Shown here: positions 52,691 to 62,945 of the stretch, one piece after another
Layout: every line of letters begins with the position of its first letter
How positions within the stretch are numbered: the first letter of the stretch is position 1
Source: Elgaria multicarinata webbii
Taxonomy: Eukaryota; Chordata; Lepidosauria; Squamata; Anguidae
NCBI RefSeq assembly: GCF_023053635.1
Contig: NC_086175.1
Coordinates: forward strand, 23,724,740 to 23,788,739
Reading direction: 5' to 3'
DNA length: 64,000 nt
The notes under the pieces: model-generated
The model's input: the letters and a program-made list of their open reading frames with translations, nothing else
The model's database searches: none
Told to the model about the DNA's origin: nothing
Translations under genes and position numbers: made by a program

Positions 52691-53545
52691 AATAAAAATT
52701 TTCTGAGACCTTGTGAATGGTTACGTGTTTGCTATTTATTTATTTTTTCAGGGTCTTGTGCAAGAACGCAAGAGAGCCTGTCCGCTATTTAGCCAGGCAA
52801 TACCCCCCTCTTGTCAATGTCCTTGTCAATTTCATCCTCCCCTTCTGCTCCTCCCTTGTTAGCAAACACTTTTTAAAAAAGAGGCTGCTTCACCTTACCC
52901 CAAGTAAGCACATCCACCCAGAAAGATCCTTCTCCTGCAGCTGCCAGCTGCTCATGGCTCCCGCACCCCTTCATGCTTGTTGCTTCCCTCCACTGGTCTC
53001 TGGTGTTACCTGTCAGGTATACATATGAGTTGCGAAGCAGTGGGGTGGATCAGTAAACATACTAAAATTCAATTCAGAGCAATGAGAGGGATCAGTAAAT
53101 ACAGTATATTGCACATTTTTAGGCAGAGCACTAAAGCTGTTGGGGAAATTATGCAAGTTCCATGGCAGAGCAATGAAACAGATTGCTAAACTACAGAAAT
53201 GTCATGGTGGAGCAGTAAAGTTGAGTGGAAAACTACACAAATTTCATAGTAGCAGACTTTTGCATCTTCACAAGACACATTTGGGACCTTTCCAGTGTCC
53301 TTTCTTCTTGATATTGAGGAGCATGGAGAGGCAGGCACTGACAAGGGATGAGATTGGATAGCGGCAGCGGCACTATCGGGATTGCAAGGAATGGCAGGGG
53401 TTCTTGGCACTCTTGCTGGATGACTCTCTAAACTGGTCCCGACACACCCTGATGAAGTTGCCCTGCCTGGTTCGGACATCATGATAAGACAGGATAAGAC
53501 GTCATGAGAATGCACCATGGGTGATGATCATGTTGTGCAAACCAG
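52691..53545. other. intergenic stretch
   Basis: No gene is seen. 53030-53260 contains a loosely repeated unit (GAGCAGTAAA / CAGAGCAATGA.A / ACATTT) of unknown origin. Confidence 0.4.
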
Positions 53546-54492
53546 GGGCATGTCTAGATGAGGGCTCATCCTGACGATTGCCCCGGGATCATCCCTGTGC
53601 ATCCACATGATGCACAGGGGATCCTGGGGGCAAGCAGGGATGATCATAGAATCATAGAATAGCAGAGTTGGAAGAGACCTACAAGGCCATCGAGTCCAAC
53701 CCCCTGCTCAATGCAGGAATCCACCCTAAAGCATCCCTGACAGATGGTTGTCCAGCTGCCTCTTGAAGGCCTCTAGTGTGGGAGAGCCCACAACCTCCCT
53801 AGGTAACTGATTCCATTGTCGTACTGCTCTAACAGTCAGGAAGTTTTTCCTGATGTCCAGCTGGAATCTGGTTCCCTTTAACTTGAGCCCATTATTCCGT
53901 GTCCTGCACTCTGAGAGGATCGAGAAGAGATCCTGGCCCTCCTCTGTGTGACAACCTTTTAAGTATTTGAAGAGTGCTATCATGTCTCCCCTCAATCTTC
54001 TGTTCTCCAGGCTAAACATGCCCAGTTCTTTCAGTCTCTCTTCATAGGGCTTTGTTTCTAGACCCCTGATCATCCTGGTTGCCCTCCCTTTCCCTGGAAT
54101 AAGCGGGACGGCTTTAATCCCGACTTTTCCCGTGGTCTCAGGATCGTCCCAAGACGTATGGGCAACCATCCTGGTTTTGTCCCGGCTCCTTGCGAGTAAA
54201 CGTGAGGAGCTGGGAACCAGGCATGGGACATGGAGCTCCTCAGGAGTTCTGTGCCCATCAGGAGTGGGAGAGCAGGAGCTTTTTTTTGGGGGGGGAGGGT
54301 AAAATCCCTACCTGTACTGCTGGAGCGCTTGTATGCTCATTTTCAATAATTAAAAAAACCAAAATGGCGGGCGCAACTTCCACTTCCTCCTGGGACATTG
54401 TGTGCTGCGTGTGGACTGAGGGGGAGGATCGCGCGATCACCATATTGCGAGATCCTCCCCCTCCCCTCCCCTCCCTAGGTCTAGACATGCCC
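53546..54492. mobile_element. PIF/Harbinger-like element, CAG duplication, with a CR1 copy inside
   Basis: The ends GGGCATGTCTAGA and TCTAGACATGCCC are perfect inverted repeats, flanked by CAG (53543-53545, 54493-54495) in an ACCAGGTC site. The left interior GGGATCATCCCTGTGCATCC and GCACAGGGGATCCTGG is shared with 6162-6303 and 16462-16601. A CR1 fragment occupies about 53643-54090. No transposase is seen. Confidence 0.8.
53643..54090 (-). mobile_element. CR1 LINE, 3' copy
   Basis: It begins ATCATAGAATCATAGAATAG (antisense terminal octamers). Minus-strand translation to 54169 gives [59 protein letters not shown] and [15 protein letters not shown], the CR1 ORF2 C-terminus. This part is a continuous frame, so the copy is not very old. 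Confidence 0.9.
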
Positions 54493-54536
54493 CAGGTCAA
54501 TGGAAGATAGCGCTTTGAGCCCTCAGGAAAGTGTAG

Positions 54537-54848
54537 AGCAGGAGTGTTGAACTTCTTTCAGTCCAAGGGCCAAATTCCATTTTGGAGAAGCTGTTGCGGC
54601 CATATTCCAGTGGTGGGCAAAAGCTGAAGATAAAAGCCGTGGGGCCAAACTGCCCAAACTACCAGCATATTATAGTTTAAAGCTCTAACTAAGCCTCAGG
54701 AGAGGCATTTCAGCCTTTCAGAATGAAGGAGAAAACCTGCACCAATGTTGGGAAACCATCAAATGAGTGGTACTTGAGGAGGCAGGATGTGGCAATCTGG
54801 AGAAGCCGAGGGCCAGATTAGGACCCCGGGGCTGAGGTTCTGCACTCT
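54537..54848. mobile_element. hAT-like DNA transposon remnant
   Basis: AGGAGTGTTGAACTTCTTTC..TCCAAGGGCC at the left and GAGGGCCAGATTAGGACCCCGG.GGCTGAGGTTCTGCACTC at the right resemble inverted Charlie-type ends with GGGCC motifs. Strongly decayed. Confidence 0.45.
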
Positions 54849-54912
54849 TGGAGGAGGGAAACAAAGCTATATGAATAATAAGTTCAATAGTACAGACATA
54901 TTTGATATCCTA

Positions 54913-55355
54913 GGGTGGATCTAGACAGAGTCCTGAAGGCGCTTGCGTGTGCCTCCAGTGCGCCCCGAAACTGATTGTGTAGGTCTTGCCCTACCTGGCC
55001 AGAAGAGACGGAGGAGGAGGCAGCAGCGATGGCCCCGCATCGCCCCTCGCGGGGACGGGGCGAAAAGCTGCCGCCCTGCCTTCTTCCGCCGAGCTCTCCA
55101 ACCTGGGTGGCTCTTTCGACGACAGCAGGAGGCTGGCGGGGAGGTGGGCGACGGTGGTGGCGGTGGCCGGATTCCCCAGTGAAGCCGCCGAGGCCGGAAA
55201 CTTTTCACCCCGTCCCTGCGAGGGGCGATGTGGGGCCGATGCTGCTGCCTCCTCCTCCGTCTCTTCTGGCCAGGTAGGGCAAGACCTACGCAATCAGTTT
55301 TGGGGCGCACTGGAGGCGCACGCAAGCACCTTCAGGACGCTGTCTAGATCTGCCC
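54913..55355. mobile_element. GC-rich fold-back MITE with about 160-bp arms
   Basis: The ends GGGTGGATCTAGACAG and, inverted, GGGCAGATCTAGACAG. The arms continue for about 160 bp (CCTGAAGG.GCTTGCGTG, CAGTGCGCCCC, AGGTCTTGCCCTACCTGGCC, AGAGACGGAGGAGGAGGC) with few differences. It is CpG-rich and 443 bp long, so it can mimic a CpG island and yields matching long open frames on both strands that are not genes. Confidence 0.8.
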
Positions 55356-56006
55356 CCTTTAAAAGTCTGGCTTCAATATGCTGGCAGTCTACTTGCCTAC
55401 CTTCCTTCAGATGGATTTGCTTGAGGCCAATTTCTAGTGGAATAATTGCATTTGTAATGTTGTTATATTATTTTAGGAGATGCATACTTAATTTACGCAA
55501 ATTGGCAGGGGCAAGATTGAACAAATCTCAACAGGCATGTAATCTTCTCGGGGCGGTGGAGATGCCAACATGTAAGGGCAGACTGTTCCAAAATGAGGAG
55601 GAAGGAAAGCCGAAAGCTGGCAAGAAGGCCAAGGCTGACTTTGCTGTAACGCTCGTCTTGGATCCCTCTCGTAACCTGAACCTTGGACTTGTGGGGCCGG
55701 GAAAGAAGTGGTTAGGATGGGATGCTCGGATGACTGCATGAAGAAAATGGTGACGTTTAGAGTGAATTGCTGTTTCAAAGAATACAATACAATATAATAT
55801 AAGCTAATAATGTTAGAAAGAAACATGCATCTTTGCAACACGCAGCATGAACTGTGATGCCAGTGGTTTTGAAAACACGAGGGGGGGGGGAGGGAGAGAG
55901 AGAGAGAAGTAAATCAAAGACATTTTTTCTGCCTGATCCAGAGCCAAGGGCCTCCAGTCTTCTCTCCTCCAATCCATCCCCTGCATAGGCCCCTTTTTGC
56001 CCTTGA
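55356..56006. other. DCT upstream region
   Basis: No gene is seen. A G run and (GA)n patch occur at 55880-55908. Upstream DCT regulatory DNA may begin near 55900. Confidence 0.4.
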
Positions 56007-56017
56007 TGTCATGTGCT
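56007..56017 (+). promoter_or_regulatory. M-box (MITF site) upstream of DCT
   Basis: TGTCATGTGCT differs at one position from the M-box AGTCATGTGCT found in tyrosinase-family promoters. It contains the MITF-preferred T-flanked E-box TCATGTG and lies 328 bp upstream of the DCT start codon. MITF control of pigment-cell genes is established; use of this particular site is inference. Confidence 0.7.
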
Positions 56018-56108
56018 CAACACAAGGGTTTGTAAAAGGCTAATCCTTCTAATTAGGGCATGCTAACCCCCCAAAGACCCCCCCTCAAGCTATGGCCTTT
56101 TGGCAAAC

Positions 56109-56115
56109 AACAAAG
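56109..56115 (+). promoter_or_regulatory. SOX-type motif in the DCT promoter
   Basis: AACAAAG followed by ACC matches the SOX consensus (A/T)ACAAAG. It lies between the M-box and the DCT start. SOX10 is a known DCT activator; occupancy here is inferred. Confidence 0.45.
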
Positions 56116-56292
56116 ACCTAAACTGTCTGCCTTTTAACCACATTCAAGGAATTTAGAGCTCAGGATTAAGCCAGCACCCCAAAGCCTAATTTAGTAAGCA
56201 GCAAAGAGGGAAAAGACCTCATTTGGTCAGGTATAATCTGGCTCGCTTGTTCAGCCCAGAAAGACTGCTAATCAAATCGACTTCATCATTAT

Positions 56293-56299
56293 TACAAAG
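56293..56299 (+). promoter_or_regulatory. second SOX-type motif near the DCT start
   Basis: TACAAAG, again followed by ACC, 46 bp before the ATG. The two motifs share the 9-mer ACAAAGACC in the same orientation. It may lie within the 5' UTR, so its function is uncertain. Confidence 0.4.
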
Positions 56300-56344
56300 A
56301 CCGAGAAGTTCCCAGGGTGAGTGAAGCTCTGGAGCTCGACACCA

Positions 56345-56657
56345 ATGGGCTTCCTGCTGCGATGGGGGAGGCTGGTTTGCTGGCCTCTCTTAGGTTACCT
56401 CAGCCTTTTCGGGCCTCAGGGAGCCGAGGCCCAGTTCCCACGAGCGTGTATGACTGTGGAGAGGCTGCAGTCCAAACAATGCTGCCCGGCTTTGGGGACT
56501 AATCCTGACAACGTGTGTGGTTCGCAGCAAGCTCGAGGGGTCTGTAAGGAGGTGCAAGTGGACACCAAGCCTTGGGGTGGACCCTACACGCTCCGCAACG
56601 TGGACGATCGGGAAAGATGGCCACTGAAGTTCTTCAACAGGAGTTGCCAGTGCACAG
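56345..56657 (+). CDS. DCT: DCT (dopachrome tautomerase / TYRP2), coding exon 1 only
   Basis: 313 nt, 104 codons plus one base, ending at a GT donor (CACAG|GTGAG). The ATG lies in ACCAATGG context. A signal peptide (about residues 1-30, ending AEA) is followed by [33 protein letters not shown] and [19 protein letters not shown], then CQCTG. This is the cysteine-rich N-terminal region of tyrosinase-related proteins, closest to human DCT (QFPRVCMTV, CCPRLG, NVCGSQQGRGQC, RNQDDRELWPRKFF, CKCTG). DCT is a melanosomal membrane enzyme that converts dopachrome to DHICA in eumelanin synthesis. Its metal-binding domains are encoded by later exons outside the window. An upstream in-frame extension from 56321 would need a GTG start and is not used. 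The gene has the same orientation as TGDS, as in human. Confidence 0.96.
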
Positions 56658-57199
56658 GTGAGAGGAAGAGGGCGGCTGAGGGGGCTCTCTAATCATGCTT
56701 CTGGAAGATTCTAGAATATACTCAAAAGAATCTACGATTCCACTAGATTCCATCTGCTTTGCATGTATATCCAAACTTGCATGTTCATTGAACTCTACCC
56801 ACATACACCCCTTATTATAATCCCTGTTGTGTATTAATGAGTGTTTCTACTGTTACTTTTTTCTGTTCATGTTCTGAAAATGCCAGTAAGGAAGTAGCAA
56901 GAAAACAGCTGCAGGTGCACTTTGTAACGTGTTCAGACCTGAGACTAGGTAGATTAACAGCAGGGAAGCCTTCCAGAGCTTTGCCAGATGCTCCTTTTAG
57001 GCAATTTCCACATTAAAAATTGGGGCTTACGGCGAGGAAAGTGTGCATGTGATTGTAACCCAGTTCTCCTTCTTGCCAGGCAGTTAATGATTTGGGAGTG
57101 AATGAATTAATAGAAGTGGCCCCAAATGCATATTTTTAATGTGGAAATTGCAAGGAGCATCTCAATAGGACTTGTTTTTGAGTAGGCAGGTGTAGGAAT

Positions 57200-57715
57200 G
57201 TAAAACACAATGGGTTGGATCCAGACTTCGTCATGCTTAGAGTAGACCTATTGAAGTAAACAGGACTTAAATTTTTCGTGGTTTAACTTGTCCCATTCCT
57301 TTCATGGAGTTTACTTGAAGTATGACTCTGTATGGAATCAACCCAATGTTTGCACCCCACTTTCTTGAGAGGTGAAAAGTCCTAGGGGACAAGCTACAGG
57401 CTTTAGTTTCCTTTGGGTAAGAGAGCATTAGAAATGTATGGCGTCTTTGTAATATTTGTTTGATTCGCAATCATGAAAGCAGAGTATATTGGAAGCAAAT
57501 TGGCGCTACTACAGCAGAAGACAAACTCCAGAGAACACTCCTATTACACAACAAGGTGCTTCACTTTCAGCTCCAAAACTCTCTGGGTTTGTTCCAGACA
57601 TACTTCTAGTACATCCAGTGAAATCCATAGGATGTAGGTTAGTTATGCCTAGCCTAAGAGCAATTAATTTCAATGGATCTACTCTAAGTCTGGATCTAAC
57701 CCTCTGCTGTTTTTT
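57200..57715. repeat. two short palindromic repeat copies, GCAATCCTA/GGATCCAGACTT variant
   Basis: TTGGATCCAGACTTCGTCATGC ... GACCTATTGAAGTAAACAGG (57214-57270) and CAGTGAAATCCATAGGATG ... TTTCAATGGATCTACTCTAAG (57612-57700) belong to the wider family with a CATTGAA.T.AATGG core. Located in DCT intron 1. Confidence 0.45.
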
Positions 57716-57747
57716 TCTAAAGCTTTCTAAATATTAACTGAAAATTA

Positions 57748-57860
57748 GGCCAGATCCACACCAAGCAGGATATAGCACTTCAAAAATGATATATGGAATG
57801 TATCATGGGACACAACAGTGCACTTCAATACCGTTATAAAGCAGTAGTGTAGATCCTACC
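57748..57860. mobile_element. fold-back MITE, TACACC family
   Basis: GGCCAGATCCACACCAAGCAGG at the left; CAGTAGTGTAGATCCTACC at the right. Shorter than the reference copy through an internal loss. Located in DCT intron 1. Confidence 0.7.
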
Positions 57861-58669
57861 CCAGATCCAACTGCTGCTCTGCTCTTTTTTCCTCAGCTAG
57901 AGAGTTATCGACTTCTCCAAGCACTGATGGGTATCGTCATCCAAAAAGCTGGGGAGAGATTTTTAGCTCCTGTTGATCACCTTGGAATATGTTACCCAGC
58001 TGTCAGATTAACAAAGGGACGGTCAGCCAGTATCGGTAATGGGGCATTAAAACCACTACCAAATTGTAACAAAGCAGCATTAAAATGAAAATAATAATAA
58101 TACTAACAAGCAATTCTGGCTATGCTATTCCCATAATTCCTGAAGCTACACTTCTTGGGTGTTTGAAAGATATTATTTTGGAGGAAGAGTTAGAGCTAGC
58201 TACTAGTTTTCTTATGGCTATTAGACACAGTATAGCATCATTTTAGAAATTTCCAAGGTCTCTTTTCCTCTTAAAATCCATATGCGTGTGTGTGTTCTCT
58301 GGAATACGTTTGTTTGTCTCATACTTAAACCATCCGATGTCTCTTTTTCTGATAATCTCGATGTACGTGTGTCCCGGGGCGAGAGGTGGGGAGGCTTTAC
58401 TCTGTTATGCTAAAAGCGACACTTTCTGACTTTGCCAAAATTCTGTTATATCTACTGGAGCACAAAAGCGCCGTTATATGACCTCGTGTAAGAACCGCGA
58501 ATGCAGCAACTTGAATGAAAGTTTTCAGCTGACTGATACATTGCATTTCAAAGGGTTTATGTGTTTCAGGTTAGATGTGTTCAGGTGGCTGCTGTGCCCA
58601 GAGGGGAGGGAAAAGAAAGTTTTCCAAATAATGTAAATTTGATTGCCAAGTTACAACCCAGAGATACAA

Positions 58670-58872
58670 GCTTTATTTATTTATTTATTTATTACATTTC
58701 TATCCCACCTTTCTTCTGGGACGTCAAGAGAGTGTACACGGTTCCCCCTATTTTATCCTTAGATTTAGACCAGCTCAAGGTCACCCAGTCAGCTTCATGG
58801 CTGAATGGGGATTTGAACTCTGGTCTCCCCAGTCTAGGCCTGACAATATAACCACATTGTGCTGGCAGCGAG
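58670..58872 (-). mobile_element. tRNA-derived SINE, type 1, antisense
   Basis: In reverse: a tRNA-like head with B box GAGTTCAAATCCCC, then CATGAAGCTGACTGGGTGACC and a 3' end GGTGGGATAGAAATGTAATAAAT. Same family as 60988-61200. Located in DCT intron 1. Confidence 0.75.
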
Positions 58873-58904
58873 AGGTGAAGCACTTGTGTTGTTTCCTACC
58901 TGGT

Positions 58905-59260
58905 ATATAAGAACAGAAGAAGTGCCCTGATGCTGGATCAGGCCAAGGGTCCATCTAGTCCAGCACTCTGTTCACACAGTGGCCAACCAGCCGTCGGCCA
59001 GGGAGGAACAAGCAGGGCATGGTGCAACAGCACCCTCCCACCTATGTTCCCCAGCAACTGGTGCACACAGGCTTACTGCCTCGAATACTGGAGACAGCAC
59101 ACAACCATCAGGACTAGTAGCCATTGATAGCCTTTGCCTCCAGGAATTTATCCAACCCCCTTTTAAAGCCATCCAAATTGGTGGCCATCACTACATCTTG
59201 TGGTACTTCCTTTTATTTGTCCTGGATCTCCCACCAATCAGCTTCATGGGATGACCCCAG
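58905..59260 (-). mobile_element. CR1-like LINE 3' copy
   Basis: TATAAGAACAGAAGAAGTGCC, GATCAGGCCAAGGGTCCATC, GTAGCCATTGATAGCC and CCAACCCCCTTTTAAAGCC, reverse complement of the 59.9-kb copy. Located in DCT intron 1. Confidence 0.8.
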
Positions 59261-59439
59261 GCTCTAGTGTTTTGAGAGAGGGAGAAAAACGTCTCCCTAT
59301 CCTCCATCCCTCTCCACCATTGGCTGTGTGCCACTCCTAGAGTCCTGCAGGAGGGAGGGGGAATGCCGGTACCCAGAAGGGAACGGGCAGACCCTGTGGC
59401 TGCCTTATCTCCGGCTGCATTTGGGGGAAATATTTTATT

Positions 59440-59682
59440 TTCTCAGTATTTTAACAGTCTATAAATTAATTTTAACTTGGTGTTTTAAATTTGTATTTTA
59501 AATTTGTATTTTTGCATTGCTGCTGTTTTTATCTGGTTGAGCTTTTATATTGTATTTTAAATTATGGTTTTATACTGTTGTTTTATACTTGAATTGTCTT
59601 AATTTTGTAAACCGCCCAGAGAACTTTGGCTATTGGGTGGTATAGAAATGCAATAAATAAATAAATAAATAAATAAATAAGC
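59440..59682 (+). mobile_element. LINE family A 3' end
   Basis: AACCGCCCAGAGAACTTTGGC ... GGGTGGTATAGAAATGC followed by (AATA)n at 59653-59681. 5'-truncated. Located in DCT intron 1. Confidence 0.85.
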
Positions 59683-59859
59683 ACACCGCATACCTCCAAA
59701 TTTCAATCTGGCACCCCCTAGGTGCAAATTTGAAATGGCACCATTGGCTAACATTGAGGGCAGACCCGGAATCAAATGGTTGGCATGACTGGGCATCTAG
59801 CAAGGCTCAAGTGTCAACAGTGGTCCACCACTGACTGCTGGACCTCCTTGCTGCTCCCT

Positions 59860-60246
59860 TGCCACAGCAGACAGTATGCAAAGAAGTGTCCTTTTATCGG
59901 ACAGATAAAAGGAAGTACTTCTTCACGCAACACATAGTTCAACTATGGAATTCACTACCAGAAAATGTAATGATGGCCATCAATTTGGATGGCTTTAAAA
60001 GGGGGTTGGATAAATTCCTGGAGAAGGCTATCAATGGCTACTAGCCCTGATGGCTACATGCTACCTCCAGTATCAGAGGCAGTAAGCCAATATACATGAA
60101 TTGCTGGGGAACATGGGTGGGAGGGTGCTGTTGCATTGTGTCCTGCTTTGCTTGTCCCTGACTGATGGCTGGTTGGCCACTGCATGAACAGTGCTGGACT
60201 AGATGGACCCCTTGTCTGATCCAGGATGGCTCTTCTTATGTTTTTA
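59860..60246 (+). mobile_element. CR1-like LINE 3' copy with ORF end
   Basis: Frame 59859-60044 encodes DKRKYFFTQHIVQLWNSLPE and then FKRGLDKFLEKAINGY, a CR1-type C-terminus. The 3' part ends CCAGGATGGCTCTTCTTATG. It identifies the family of the copies at 1480, 23640, 58905, 62128 and 62790. Confidence 0.85.
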
Positions 60247-60987
60247 GGTGAGGAGCAGTGAGATGGTAGGACAGCAACCACAGCTGCCATCTCCTCACTC
60301 CCAGTACTGTGGCAGAACTTGTACAAGCTGAGGATCCTTCTCCTCACTTTTATTATTTATTTATTACATGTCTAGACCGCCCATTAGGCATCACTGCTCA
60401 CTTGCGTTTTCTTTCACCATGGCAGAGGGCATTTAGGTGAAGAAACAGCAGCAGCAAGGAAGTAGAGGAATGGCTGCCTCCTCCACCCACTCTCAATTGG
60501 TTCCATGCCATGGGAGAAGTGGAGCCAACTAGACAGGTCATATTTTGAGGGGGGTGGTCTAGTGAGGGTGTCTTGTTCAAGGACACCCCAAAAATCTGAA
60601 GCTGGCCCTGACTGAAAGTACACTTAATATATAGTAAACGTCAAAGAATGGTGTCAGATGGCAACTAGATACTTTAGACCATGAAGGTTTCAGGTTTCTA
60701 AACGGTTAGGGCCTTGGGGACCTCATCAAGCCAAACTTCCTGTCTCGAATTTCATTTTTTTCATTGTGGGATACTCTTTCCTATATAACTCAATATCCTT
60801 CCCGGCTGTAATAAAAAGACATTGTGACATTCAGTGAGGGGAATAGATTTGCAGTGGGGGGAGGTAGAATCAGTGGCTCGACAGCCAAGACTGGATTGAT
60901 TTGTGGCAAATTTCTTAAATTGAGAAAGAGTGACAGCACTTCCTTCTCGATTTGACAGATGTGTCACAAATCAATCCAGTCTTGGTT

Positions 60988-61197
60988 TGAGAGCCAGTGT
61001 GGTGTTGTGGCTAGAGTGTTGGACTGGGAGTTGGGAGATCCAGGTTCTAGTCCCCACTTGGCCATGGAAACTCATTGGGTAATTTTGGGCCACTTATAGA
61101 CTCTCAGCCCAAAATGGAGAGAAGGAGGATTATGTATGCCTCCTTGGGTTCCTTCGTGGAGAAAAGGCAGGATATAAATGCAATTAATAACAATGAC

Positions 61198-61200
<3 letters not shown>
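60988..61200 (+). mobile_element. tRNA-derived SINE, type 1
   Basis: GAGAGCCAGTGTGGTGTTGTGG head, GGCTAGAGTGTTGGACTGGG, B box GGTTCTAGTCCCC, body CATGGAAACTCATTGGGTAA and CTCTCAGCCCAAAATGGAG, 3' end GGCAGGATATAAATGC. The (TAA)n tail runs 61197-61243. Located in DCT intron 1. Confidence 0.8.

Positions 61201-61243
<43 letters not shown>
61197..61243. repeat. (TAA)n microsatellite at the SINE tail
   Basis: About 15 TAA units directly following the SINE. Confidence 0.95.
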
Positions 61244-61244
<1 letters not shown>

Positions 61245-62127
61245 GCAATTGTATTCAGGCTAGAGAGTGAAAAGAACTCATGCTTGTTAAAACAACTGCT
61301 TTTTGAAAAAAATCGATCAGGCTCACTACGACACACACCATCATCTCGGCCTTTGCCTCGGGTTGCAAAATGTCTTGGGCTGGCCCTAGCGGCCCACTAA
61401 CATTCTGTTTTTTGTTTCTTCCCTGGGATTGCAAAACCTGGGAGGTTGCAAAACACCAGGAAGGCACCACTACCTAACTGGTGGGCTGCCTTGAGTTTGG
61501 TGAGTCATAAGCTGTGCAGGCCCAATCCAGGGCAGGGTTATTATGTATGTCTTCCATCCTAGCCTTTGCAATCAATTGCAGGCTAAGAAGCAGCAGCCGA
61601 GTAGAATGTTTGAACCATGGTACTATGTGTTGCGGACACTGCTCTACTTACAACTTTGGTACTATAAATCCGATGTAATTAAATATGAAAGTCTGACCTA
61701 TTCCTGTGTTTTCCTGTTAATACTTCTTGTAAGGGATTATTGTTAGAATGCGTTGCAGTGAGTCTACTGATTTAGGGTAGAGGTCATGAATGCAATTACA
61801 AGCAATTATCAGCCATTATTGCTCTTGGACAGCTTAGTCTATAATGCATCTTTTGTGAATGTGGTATGTTTCCCTTGTATGCTGAGAGGAGCGAGCCAAT
61901 ATTTGCTCAGAGTGCTATTTCTTCTGAAGGAAGATCTTGTGGACTCATCAGGGCAGTGTCAGAGGCAGTTCAGAACTATGGAAAGGCAAGCCAGGCCTGC
62001 AATAGTATATCATTTCATCTGACTCTTATATTACTCTTAGGTGTGTATTTAATATAGCTGGCTCTGTGTTATATGAGGAGCTCAAAAGATTCACCTAAGA
62101 AAAGCTTGACTAGATTACATATCATAA

Positions 62128-62205
62128 AAACATAAGAAGAACCCTGAGAGGGATCAGACCCAAGGGCTACCTAGTCCCACAGTCTTTTTGCCCAGTGGCC
62201 AACCA
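62128..62205 (-). mobile_element. CR1-like LINE 3' end fragment
   Basis: ACATAAGAAGAACCCTGAGAGGGATCAG, then CCCAGTGGCCAACCAG. Last 80 bp of the CR1-like family. Confidence 0.65.
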
Positions 62206-62213
62206 GTGACACC

Positions 62214-62775
62214 TCTACACTTGTATATGAAACATTGTTTTTACAGTCATTGAACATTTTGTTTTTGAACGATTTAAAATGTAGCAGTTTTTAAAACGTT
62301 TACTTACTTTTCTCTTTCCGTGGGAATGCATTCCTTTTGGCCACACTAAGAAAAGAAATCCGTTTGTTCTATCCCCGTCTGCCAATTTCCCCTCCCACTT
62401 CCTCTTCTCTCTGAGACAATCCTCCGCCTACAAACAATCCAGCAAGCAGCCTCCCAAAAGTGAAACTGGAAGTGTCTGCAAAAAAGAGGCTTGAAAGAAA
62501 AAAATGGCTCCAACTTTGGGTGCGGCAATTACATAAACATGCCCCCCAGGAATGCGATTGGCTAATTAAGAACTACAGGAAACCCATTTAATACGATGAA
62601 ATCGGCCACATCATACCAAACAGAACAACTTATTTCAGAGAAGTACAAAATAAAAATCGGGAACAGACAACAATAAAACATCACAAACTATACATCATGT
62701 GGCGAAATACTACCAAACGCACACTTAAAAATGGTAAGACACGTTCTAACTTGACTAGTGTAGATCCCCTCCAGA
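62214..62775. mobile_element. possible non-autonomous DNA element with TCTACAC ends
   Basis: CCTCTACACTTGTATATG at the left and, inverted, GGGGATCTACACTAGTCAAG at the right. The interior matches no listed family. The flanking CR1-like pieces 62128-62205 and 62790-62945 are both antisense and could be one copy split by this insertion. Confidence 0.45.
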
Positions 62776-62789
62776 TGCATATGGGAAGC

Positions 62790-62945
62790 ATGTGGGTACA
62801 GAAAGCACATGCAGTAGAACCCTCCCACTCATGTTCCCAAGCTACTGCCCCTGGTATTGGAGATAATACATAACCATCATATAGCCATTGATAACCTTGT
62901 CCTCTATGAATTGCTCTAATCCCTTTTAAAGACTTTGTAGGGTGG
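62790..62945 (-). mobile_element. CR1-like LINE fragment
   Basis: GTAGAACCCTCCCACTCATG, CATATAGCCATTGATAACC and CTAATCCCTTTTAAAGAC continue the family sequence interrupted at 62205. Confidence 0.65.

Noticed and set aside
54921-55741. Open frames of 100-251 codons on both strands near 55 kb
   Set aside because: They lie on or run out of a GC-rich inverted repeat, and matching proteins appear on both strands (MCRSCPTWPEETEEEAAA versus MRRSCPTWPEETEEEAAA), which is the mirror effect of the arms.
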